The notes under the pieces were generated by a model, which saw only the letters and a list, made by a program, of their open reading frames with translations, was not told the origin of the DNA and did no database searches. A stretch of 21,369 bases of DNA. Source: an uncultured Cuneatibacter sp. Lineage in GTDB: Bacteria > Bacillota > Clostridia > Lachnospirales > Lachnospiraceae. Each line of letters opens with the position of its first letter. The first letter of the stretch is position 1. The stretch is from assembly GCA_934234215.1 (NCBI GenBank), contig CAKQHB010000035.1:1-21369 (forward strand). Direction: 5' to 3'. The position numbers were made by a program, and so were the translations under genes. Below, piece after piece: positions 15,844 to 21,369 of the stretch.

Positions 15844-16311
15844 ATGCAATATTCTATTGTCCAAATAACCAATCCGAAAGAAAAGGAATCGATCTCCCGC
15901 GAGGTTTTGGAAGCGCTGCCAGAATGGTTTGGGATTCCATCTTCTACAGAAGAATATATTTCCAAAAGTGCAAGCCAACCTTTTTGGTGTGCGTATGTTG
16001 ACGGGATGACAGCCGGATTTTTGTATTTATATGAAACCGGAAAGGCGACGCTGGAGCTGTACGTCACCGGTGTCAAAAAGCAATATCACCGCATGGGAAT
16101 TGGTCGTTCGTTATTTCAGGCAGCCTATGCATATGCAAAAGCGCACGGATATTCCTTTCTTCAGGTGAAAACCGTACAGATGGGGAACTATGCGGAGTAT
16201 GACAAAACAAACCTATTTTATCAATCCCTTGGTTTTCAGGAATTCGAGGTCTTTCCGACGTTGTGGGATGAGCAAAATCCCTGTCAGGTGTATGTGATGG
16301 CTATTCCGTAA
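15844..16311 (+). CDS. GNAT family N-acetyltransferase
   Basis: The 155-residue protein carries a GNAT acetyl-CoA binding site: beta strand ELYVTGVKK followed by the pyrophosphate loop QYHRMGIGRS (80-89) and the helix FQAAYAYAKAHG. The C-terminal part with NLFYQSLGFQE (123-133) is the usual end of the fold. The acceptor substrate (small amine, peptide or antibiotic) cannot be judged. I choose the ATG at 15844, with GGAGG 11 bases upstream (slightly long spacing). An in-frame ATG at 15826 overlaps the ribosome site. The gene stands alone between the palindrome and a bidirectional terminator. Confidence 0.88.
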   Translation: MQYSIVQITNPKEKESISREVLEALPEWFGIPSSTEEYISKSASQPFWCAYVDGMTAGFLYLYETGKATLELYVTGVKKQYHRMGIGRSLFQAAYAYAKAHGYSFLQVKTVQMGNYAEYDKTNLFYQSLGFQEFEVFPTLWDEQNPCQVYVMAIP

Positions 16312-16380
16312 TGTGACTATGTCAATTTAACAGACACTGTCTGGCAAATTTGATCGGTAAGACAATCCTGCAGAAAAAAG

Positions 16381-16442
16381 AAAAGAGGCGGCCCCGCATT
16401 CACATTGCTGTTTTCCGTTGTGAATGTACGACCGCCTCTTTT
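16381..16442. terminator. Bidirectional terminator between GNAT and heavy-metal protein genes
   Basis: AAAAGAGGCGG (16381-16391) pairs with CCGCCTCTTTT (16432-16442), and inside it ATTCACA (16398-16404) pairs with TGTGAAT (16419-16425). T-runs follow in both directions: CTCTTTTCGTTCTT on plus and CTCTTTTCTTTTTT on minus. It ends two converging transcripts. Confidence 0.88.
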
Positions 16443-16452
16443 CGTTCTTAAA

Positions 16453-16707
16453 TCATCTATGAAACAGCGAAAATCCCTTCTTTTCATATGGCTCACTCGT
16501 GATATTCCCTACTTCATACCCCGTCTCTGCGATTGCTGCCCGCAGCTTCTCCTCCGGCAGCTCCTCCTCAGAGAGGATTTCGGTCCGTCCCTTTGTGTGA
16601 GAGGAATTTACTTTTTTTACTGTAAATGCTTTGCGCACTGCGTCATTAACATGACTCTCGCACATTCCGCACATCATACCATCGACTTCTACTACTGTTT
16701 TGAACAT
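16453..16707 (-). CDS. Small heavy-metal-associated (CopZ-like) protein
   Basis: This 84-residue protein has the HMA ferredoxin-like fold with the metal-binding pair C13 and C16 in GMMCGMCESHV, followed by the helix VNDAVRKAF. A C-terminal tail of about 15 residues (NITSEPYEKKGFSLFHR) extends past the usual domain of about 68 residues. Such proteins carry Cu(I) to P1B ATPases. GGAGG lies 5 bases before the ATG. The gene has its own consensus promoter with a CsoR-type operator at the start of transcription, supporting a copper role. A copA-type ATPase or csoR gene is not in the window. A standard CopZ reads MxCxxC, which fits here. Confidence 0.88.
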   Translation of the reverse strand: MFKTVVEVDGMMCGMCESHVNDAVRKAFTVKKVNSSHTKGRTEILSEEELPEEKLRAAIAETGYEVGNITSEPYEKKGFSLFHR

Positions 16708-16721
16708 ACGATCCTCCGATC

Positions 16722-16744
16722 CAGACGTTTCTGATCTGCGTCTG
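16722..16744 (-). other. Small hairpin in the leader of the heavy-metal gene
   Basis: CAGACG and CGTCTG form a 6-bp stem with an 11-base loop, ending a few bases upstream of the GGAGG site. It may affect stability or translation; no known riboswitch fold is visible. Confidence 0.4.
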
Positions 16745-16751
16745 TTTTTAT

Positions 16752-16768
16752 ATACCCCATTGGGGTAT
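16752..16768 (-). promoter_or_regulatory. CsoR-type operator (copper-responsive)
   Basis: The 17-base palindrome ATACCCC-ATT-GGGGTAT lies 4 bases downstream of the -10 box, covering the expected start of transcription. A G/C tract core flanked by AT on each side is the known form of CsoR/RcnR-family operators. A bound repressor would block initiation until Cu(I) releases it. The match to a copper-chaperone type gene strengthens the call. RcnR- or other CsoR-like sensors are alternatives. Confidence 0.72.
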
Positions 16769-16772
16769 CTTG

Positions 16773-16801
16773 ATTATAGTTCGGTACATCGCATCTGTCA
16801 A
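16773..16801 (-). promoter_or_regulatory. Perfect-consensus sigma-A promoter of the heavy-metal gene
   Basis: On the minus strand TTGACA (16801-16796) and TATAAT (16778-16773) are both exact and spaced by 17 bases. The -35 begins 9 bases past the stop of the MobB-MoeA gene. Such a strong promoter fits a gene held off by a repressor. Confidence 0.92.
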
Positions 16802-16810
16802 TCTTTTTTG

Positions 16811-18649
16811 TTATTGCTGGCTAACATTTTTCAACCAGAGAATTTTGACGCTCTGGCCTGCTTTCAGTGCGCCGCTTCCCGCCGGAACCTCGATCAGGCA
16901 GTTTTGACCTACAAGGCTGCGGATGTTTCCATTGCGCTGATGCTCCGCTGCCCAGACCTGCCTGCCATCACTATATCCCCACAGAAATCTTCGAACGGGG
17001 CTGCACTTTTCAAAATCCGTTGCCAGCATCACCTGTGCAGTCTGGTGTAACACTGCCTCATGTCCCATGATTGCATTCTCGCTGCCTGCATTTCGCATCA
17101 TACAGCATCGTCGCATCGCCTCCTGCACATACGGCATAAAAAGTTCAAATGCCACAGATGCGGCACTTGGATTGCCGGACAGAGAGAAGACTGGAACGCC
17201 TTCGATAACAGAGAGCATCGTCGGCATTCCCGGCTTCATCGCGATGCCGTGAAATAAAATTTCACCGTGCATGTCCTCGATAACCCGGGGCATATAGTCG
17301 TGCACGCCCACGGACACGCCGCCGGTCGTCACGATCACATCCGCTGATTTACTTAGTTCTTCCAGTGCGGTCTGCAGCTGTTTCGACTCATCCGGTATGA
17401 TACGGCAGATATCCGGGCTCATGCCCATCTGTTCCATCCGGGCGTACAGGTAGCTTTCCATCGCATCCAATACCTGACTGCCCTCCGGCTGCTGTCCCGC
17501 CCGAATAATCTCGCTGCCGGTAATGAGAATTGCAGTCCGCAGTTTCTTCTCGACCTGCAGACTTGGATTGCCTGCGCCGGATGCCAGTCCCAATGCACCT
17601 GCATCCAACACCGTCCCTTCCGCAAGGATCTGCTCGCCCTGTCTAACATTTTCTTCCTGTCTGCAAATACAGTCGCCTGTTTTAATCGGATATGAAATTT
17701 GAATCTCACTGAATGCTTCCGACGCTTCGCACACCTGCACAGCTTCCTGCCGGATCACACAGTCCGCACCGGTTGGAACTTTCCCGCCGGTCATAATGCG
17801 CACTGCTTCTCCTGCACCACAATGTGGAAGCTCTCTCTCACCGGCAGTAACCATTCCGACAACGCGGAATGTGACCGGATGTTCTGCAGAGGCATTCCTT
17901 GTCTCCTCGCTTCGCAACGCATAACCATCCATCGCAGACTGAGAAAAACGCGGATGTCCTGTTCTCGCAAAAACTGATTCCGCAAGAATCCGTCCCTGAC
18001 AGCGATACACCGGCAGGGATTCCACCGCAGACTCACGCCTGGCACAGATTTCTTCCCGCTCCCGCAGCTGTAGAATTTGCTCTTGCGCTTCCTCCACGGA
18101 AATCCGCTTCTGCCGCTCTGCGGACAGCGCATAGCGAGTCCTTCCGTTCTTCCCAATGGCTCTATCAACTGCCTGGCAATGCTCTATCATCCACTTCGCC
18201 AGCGCATCCACTTCCTCCCATCGGAAGTTTTTAGGACATCCTGCAAACGGCGTATCCGTCACCATCGCGGCACACTGCTCCGGCGGGACGCGCAAGGCTT
18301 TTCCCACTGCAGCTCGGTAAATCTGGATTTTCGGATAGGGGCTGTCATGAAAACCTTCTAATAAAATCAAATCGACATCTTTTGTTTCGCGGATCACCTC
18401 TTCCAGAGGCGTGCTGCGGTTTTCGATGCGCATTATTCTGGAAACAGAAAGGAGACCGGTCACTGTCGCGCCGGCCTCGGTCAATTTCTGACTGTCTTTT
18501 CCTTTCTGATCCCAATCTGTATCATGTGCGTCATGCTTGAATACTGCGGTTCGGATTCCTCTCTTTTTGAGCATCTGAAGCAGCTGCACCAGCAATGTCG
18601 TTTTTCCTGTCCCGGACGCACCTGTTATACAAAATACCGGGATATTCAT
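16811..18649 (-). CDS. MobB-MoeA fusion, molybdenum cofactor biosynthesis
   Basis: This 612-residue protein joins two Moco enzymes. Residues 1-165 are MobB-like, a GTP-binding adaptor for guanylation of molybdopterin, with the P-loop GASGTGKTT (10-18), KHDAHD (38-43) and LILLEGFHDSPYPK (94-107). Residues 185-612 are MoeA, which inserts molybdate into adenylylated molybdopterin: PRFSQSAMDGYAL (233-245), TGGKVPTGAD (287-296), TTGGVSVGVHDYMP (441-454) and SLSGNPSAA (489-497), then the C-terminal beta-barrel. AGAGGA lies about 9 bases before the ATG. It follows dapL by 18 bases and so is probably co-transcribed with it, although the two pathways are unrelated. No terminator was seen after the stop, where the next promoter begins at once. 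Other moa/mog genes and molybdo-enzymes are not in view. Confidence 0.93.
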   Translation of the reverse strand: MNIPVFCITGASGTGKTTLLVQLLQMLKKRGIRTAVFKHDAHDTDWDQKGKDSQKLTEAGATVTGLLSVSRIMRIENRSTPLEEVIRETKDVDLILLEGFHDSPYPKIQIYRAAVGKALRVPPEQCAAMVTDTPFAGCPKNFRWEEVDALAKWMIEHCQAVDRAIGKNGRTRYALSAERQKRISVEEAQEQILQLREREEICARRESAVESLPVYRCQGRILAESVFARTGHPRFSQSAMDGYALRSEETRNASAEHPVTFRVVGMVTAGERELPHCGAGEAVRIMTGGKVPTGADCVIRQEAVQVCEASEAFSEIQISYPIKTGDCICRQEENVRQGEQILAEGTVLDAGALGLASGAGNPSLQVEKKLRTAILITGSEIIRAGQQPEGSQVLDAMESYLYARMEQMGMSPDICRIIPDESKQLQTALEELSKSADVIVTTGGVSVGVHDYMPRVIEDMHGEILFHGIAMKPGMPTMLSVIEGVPVFSLSGNPSAASVAFELFMPYVQEAMRRCCMMRNAGSENAIMGHEAVLHQTAQVMLATDFEKCSPVRRFLWGYSDGRQVWAAEHQRNGNIRSLVGQNCLIEVPAGSGALKAGQSVKILWLKNVSQQ

Positions 18650-18667
18650 TTCAGTCTTCCTCTTAAT

Positions 18668-19885
18668 TTACTGTAATTTCTTGAAACGCTCGATGGCTTC
18701 CAGAGTTGCTTCCTTTGTGCCGAAACCGGTCAGTCTGAAATAACCCTCGCCGCTGGGTCCGAATCCGGAGCCGGGAGTGCCGACTACATTTGCGACTTCC
18801 AGCAGACGATCAAAAAACTCCCAGGAAGTCATGCCATCCGGTGTCTTCAGCCATACATACGGAGAGTTTACGCCACCGGATACGGTGTAGCCTAACTCCT
18901 TCAGCCCCTCGTACAGGATGCGGGCATTGTTCTTATAATATGCTACCTGCTCCTTGATCTGTGCCTTGCCTTCCGGACTGTAAACAGCCATTGCAGCCTT
19001 CTGGATGATGTACGGAGCGCCGTTGTACTTTGTTCCGTGACGTCTTGCCCACAGAGAGTGAACAGCGATATCGCCGCACTTCAGATCCTTCGGGATGACG
19101 GTGTAGCCCAGACGAACGCCGGTGAATCCTGCATTCTTTGAAAAGCTGCGGAACTCAATGGCACAGGTTCTTGCGCCTTCGCACTCGTAAATGGTATGAG
19201 GAACATTGTCCTCGGAAATGTATGCTTCATATGCGGCATCGTACAGGATGACTGCACCAACACGGTTTGCATAATCCACCCATACCTGCAGCTGATCCTT
19301 TGTCAGAACCCCGCCGGTAGGGTTGTTCGGGAAGCACAGATAAATCAGATCCGGTGTTTCCTCCGGCAGCTCCGGTGCAAAACCGTTCTCAGCAGTACAG
19401 GGCATGTAGATCACATTGCTCCACAGGCCGGTATTCGCATCATATTCACCGGTGCGCCCAGCCATGACATTACTGTCCACATATACCGGATAAACCGGGT
19501 CGCAAACTGCGATCTTGCTGTCTGCTGCGAAAATCTCCTGAATATTTGCGCAGTCGCTCTTTGCACCGTCGCTGACAAAAATCTCGTCTGCCTCGATGTG
19601 TGCACCACGTGCCTGATAATCCTCTTTTGCGATGGTCTCGCGCAGGAAGGCATACCCCAGATCCGGTGCATATCCGTGGAATGTCTCGGCATGTCCCATC
19701 TCATCGACTGCTGCATGCAGCGCATCAATGACTGCGGGAGCCAGCGGCTGTGTCACATCACCGATTCCCATGCGGATGATCTTTTTATCCGGATTTGCCT
19801 CAGCAAAAGCATTGACTTTCTTTGCGATCGTGGAAAACAGATAGCTGCCCGGCAGCTTCTGGTAGTTCTCGTTTAACTTGAACAT
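18668..19885 (-). CDS. dapL: LL-diaminopimelate aminotransferase
   Basis: The 405-residue PLP enzyme (EC 2.6.1.83) makes LL-diaminopimelate directly from tetrahydrodipicolinate and glutamate, a one-step route to lysine and peptidoglycan precursors. The sequence is typical DapL: start MFKLNENYQKLPGSYLFSTI, GIGDVTQPL (41-49), CFPNNPTGG (184-192), Schiff-base K250 in SFSKNAGFTGVRLG with R258, and GSGFGPSGEGYFRLT (372-386). The ATG at 19885 follows GGAGAAGAGGACG. An open extension to 19963 crosses the structured leader and is rejected. It has its own promoter and is the first gene of dapL-mobB/moeA. Confidence 0.96.
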   Translation of the reverse strand: MFKLNENYQKLPGSYLFSTIAKKVNAFAEANPDKKIIRMGIGDVTQPLAPAVIDALHAAVDEMGHAETFHGYAPDLGYAFLRETIAKEDYQARGAHIEADEIFVSDGAKSDCANIQEIFAADSKIAVCDPVYPVYVDSNVMAGRTGEYDANTGLWSNVIYMPCTAENGFAPELPEETPDLIYLCFPNNPTGGVLTKDQLQVWVDYANRVGAVILYDAAYEAYISEDNVPHTIYECEGARTCAIEFRSFSKNAGFTGVRLGYTVIPKDLKCGDIAVHSLWARRHGTKYNGAPYIIQKAAMAVYSPEGKAQIKEQVAYYKNNARILYEGLKELGYTVSGGVNSPYVWLKTPDGMTSWEFFDRLLEVANVVGTPGSGFGPSGEGYFRLTGFGTKEATLEAIERFKKLQ

Positions 19886-20001
19886 CGTCCTCTTCTCCTT
19901 CTCTTTATGGATAGAATCCTGCCTCGCAGGATTCTCCGCCTGCGGCAGGTCACAAAGCGACAACTTCTCTTCCGCCGCAATGCGATCCGCATACGAAATT
20001 T
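19886..20001 (-). other. Structured leader of dapL
   Basis: The gap between promoter and start codon is about 110 bases and rich in inverted repeats. AGAATCCTGC and GCAGGATTCT (19913-19922 and 19926-19935) form a perfect 10-bp stem with a 3-base loop, 27 bases before the ATG. ATGCG-GAT-CGCAT (19981-19993) forms another. No T-run follows either, so this is not a plain attenuator, and it lacks the size and motifs of a lysine riboswitch. The stretch CAACTTCTCTTCCGCC then GCAAT (19961-19982, plus strand) resembles CAGCTTCTTTTCGCC then GCAAT in the 157-bp palindrome. Confidence 0.5.
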
Positions 20002-20030
20002 ATTATGAGCGAAATTCGGCGCACTGTCAA
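20002..20030 (-). promoter_or_regulatory. Sigma-A promoter of dapL
   Basis: On the minus strand TTGACA (20030-20025) and CATAAT (20007-20002) are spaced by 17 bases. The -35 begins 12 bases after the GH88 stop. No hairpin terminator was found between the GH88 gene and this promoter. Confidence 0.82.
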
Positions 20031-20042
20031 GAACTCTTTGTT

Positions 20043-21179
20043 TTACCAGACAAACAACTCCTCGCCGGTCAGTTTGAAGATTGCTTCTATAAAATAATAG
20101 TCGCCATATACGATGGGGAAGTTGTGTCTTGCATCGTGGTAAGCCGCGGTACAGTTCTGCAAAATATTATCATGCTCCGGATCCCAGTCGCTGCTCTTTT
20201 CTGCCAGGGTGTGCAGCAGCTTCATCGCAGTCTCATGATAGCACTCTTTTTTCCACGACTCTGCGATCTGTCCCAATTCCAGAAATCCGCAGGCAAGCAC
20301 TGCCGCTGCAATATCATCCTGATAGTCCACATCCTTTGGCTGACAGAAATCTACCGGGATCAGTCCGCTCTCCGGGATCTGGGAAATGCAGTATTCTGCG
20401 ATCTTTTCCGCAATGTCCAGATATTCTTCGCATCCCGTGTGACGATAGCTCAGCACAAATCCGTACAGCGCCCAGCTCTGTCCTCTCGTCCAGGAGGAAC
20501 CGCGCTCCATGCCCTGCCCACCGACAGAACCTTTGTATGCGCCGGTCACCGGATCAAAGCAGATGATGTGCTTTACAGAGCCGTCTTCTCGCACAAAATG
20601 CTTCATCGCCGTATGAGCATGCGACTCCGCGATCTGGCGGAACCGGGGATCACCGGTCTCCTCACTCGCCCAATACAGCAGCGGCAGATTCATCAGACAG
20701 TCAATGATCGCCATGCCCATCTTCTGATGTCCATCCTCGCCAATGCCGTTCCACGCGCGAAGATACTGTCCGTTCAGATTAAAACGCCCTGCCAGATTTG
20801 TCGCCGCCAGCAGACCGCGGTTTCTTGCTTCCTGACTGCCGGTCACGCGGTAATCTGCTACCGCGGTGGGCAGCCAGCGAAATCCACTGTCGTGATCCAT
20901 ACTCTCGTAGTTTAACAGCACAGCATCCAGCTTTTTTTCGTTCTCCCTTGCGATGTTTAGATACATCGGATCATGGGTTGCCTGATACAGCTGCCACAGG
21001 ATGCCGCCCCAGAATCCGTTCGTCCACCAGTCAATGCGGTCGCCGGACCAGTCATCGTACACACCGTCCGTCGCAATATACGGAATCTTGTGACGGTTGC
21101 GCTCTGCCGTTGCATGTAACTTTTCTTTGATCTTTGCGGACATTTTCCATGCCCATGCATTATCTTCCTTTCTGCTCAT
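20043..21179 (-). CDS. GH88 unsaturated glucuronyl hydrolase
   Basis: The 378-residue protein has the all-helical barrel typical of GH88. It removes 4,5-unsaturated uronic acid from the non-reducing end of oligosaccharides released by polysaccharide lyases, by hydration of the double bond. Visible marks are WWTNGFWGGILWQLY (51-65), MDHDSGFRWLP (94-104), IIDCLMNLPLLYW (158-170) with the second conserved Asp (D160), SSWTRGQSWALYGF (228-241) and D289 region YQDDIAAAV. No signal peptide, so it acts on imported oligosaccharides. GGAGG lies 4 bases before the ATG, somewhat tight. GH105 (rhamnogalacturonyl hydrolase) is the nearest alternative; DHDxGF favours GH88. No lyase, transporter or regulator is next to it in the window. 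Confidence 0.9.
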   Translation of the reverse strand: MSRKEDNAWAWKMSAKIKEKLHATAERNRHKIPYIATDGVYDDWSGDRIDWWTNGFWGGILWQLYQATHDPMYLNIARENEKKLDAVLLNYESMDHDSGFRWLPTAVADYRVTGSQEARNRGLLAATNLAGRFNLNGQYLRAWNGIGEDGHQKMGMAIIDCLMNLPLLYWASEETGDPRFRQIAESHAHTAMKHFVREDGSVKHIICFDPVTGAYKGSVGGQGMERGSSWTRGQSWALYGFVLSYRHTGCEEYLDIAEKIAEYCISQIPESGLIPVDFCQPKDVDYQDDIAAAVLACGFLELGQIAESWKKECYHETAMKLLHTLAEKSSDWDPEHDNILQNCTAAYHDARHNFPIVYGDYYFIEAIFKLTGEELFVW

Positions 21180-21200
21180 AAACCCTCCAAATCTTTAATG

Positions 21201-21222
21201 GATGCAGACTCTTACCTGCATC
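21201..21222 (-). other. Leader hairpin of the GH88 gene
   Basis: GATGCAG and CTGCATC form a 7-bp stem with an 8-base loop in the untranslated leader, about 10 bases before the GGAGG site. No T-run follows. Its role is unknown. Confidence 0.45.
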
Positions 21223-21233
21223 TCTTTTTCCTT

Positions 21234-21262
21234 ATTGTATCGAGTTCTGTCTGGAATGTAAA
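21234..21262 (-). promoter_or_regulatory. Sigma-A promoter of the GH88 gene
   Basis: On the minus strand TTTACA (21262-21257) and TACAAT (21239-21234) are spaced by 17 bases. Upstream, two similar tracts on the plus strand, AAGGCTTCT and AAGGCCTTCT, lie at about 21261-21292; the second contains the palindrome GAAGGCCTTC. They could be an operator, but this is a guess. No gene is seen in 21263-21369. Confidence 0.75.
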
Positions 21263-21369
21263 GGCTTCTATGCGGAAGGGAAGGCCTTCTGGATAAAATG
21301 TACCCTATAGATTGGACAGATTGAGTTTTTAAAACCCTTACCATTAGACAGTAAGTTTTAATGAAAACC

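Noticed and set aside
15540..16076. 178-codon minus-strand frame across the palindrome and GNAT gene
   Set aside because: It has no ribosome site or recognisable domain and overlaps a supported promoter and gene on the other strand.
19886..20001. Lysine riboswitch before dapL
   Set aside because: The leader is too short and lacks the five-helix arrangement and conserved motifs of that class.

Overview
The window looks like chromosomal DNA of a low-to-mid-GC Clostridia, most likely a Lachnospiraceae gut anaerobe. The grounds are strong GGAGG-type ribosome sites, sigma-A promoters of TTGACA-17-TATAAT type, DapL as the lysine-pathway aminotransferase, large hybrid sensor kinases, and intracellular GH120 and GH88 glycosidases. 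No phage, plasmid, transposase, CRISPR, rRNA or tRNA signal was seen. All genes run on the minus strand except the FAH-family and GNAT genes at 14656-16311.

Layout, left to right. 1-260: AT-rich gap with a terminator-like hairpin. 261-5971: two tandem hybrid histidine kinases. One is cytoplasmic with a helical N-terminus and a degenerate HD-GYP domain; the other is membrane-bound with a CHASE sensor. 6011-6110: two overlapping palindromes, one of them an intrinsic terminator. 6146-12789: a collinear block read leuB-ilvD-ilvB-GH120 beta-xylosidase, so a xylan-oligosaccharide enzyme sits at the end of a branched-chain amino acid gene set. 12850-12919: a hairpin with an embedded promoter insulates this block from yajC. 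12984-14516: tgt-yajC (queuosine tRNA modification and Sec accessory). 14656-15534: a divergently transcribed FAH-family gene. 15564-15720: a 157-bp imperfect palindrome. 15844-16311: a GNAT acetyltransferase. 16381-16442: a bidirectional terminator. 16453-16801: a small heavy-metal-associated protein behind a consensus promoter and a CsoR-type copper operator. 16811-19885: dapL followed by a MobB-MoeA fusion. 20043-21179: a GH88 unsaturated glucuronyl hydrolase with its own promoter.

The window is a patchwork of short metabolic operons: BCAA synthesis, lysine/peptidoglycan synthesis, molybdenum cofactor, tRNA modification, hexuronate and xylose release. No single multi-gene defence or mobile system is visible. 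The observations most worth following are a single-base frameshift near the end of the CHASE kinase receiver domain, the HD-GYP/kinase architecture of its neighbour, a possible family of palindromic intergenic repeats seen at three places, the copper-type operator, and the placement of GH120 in the BCAA cluster.

Several open frames extend upstream of the real starts through their own ribosome sites or promoters (GH120, leuB, yajC, tgt, GNAT, dapL). The starts given here are corrected for that.
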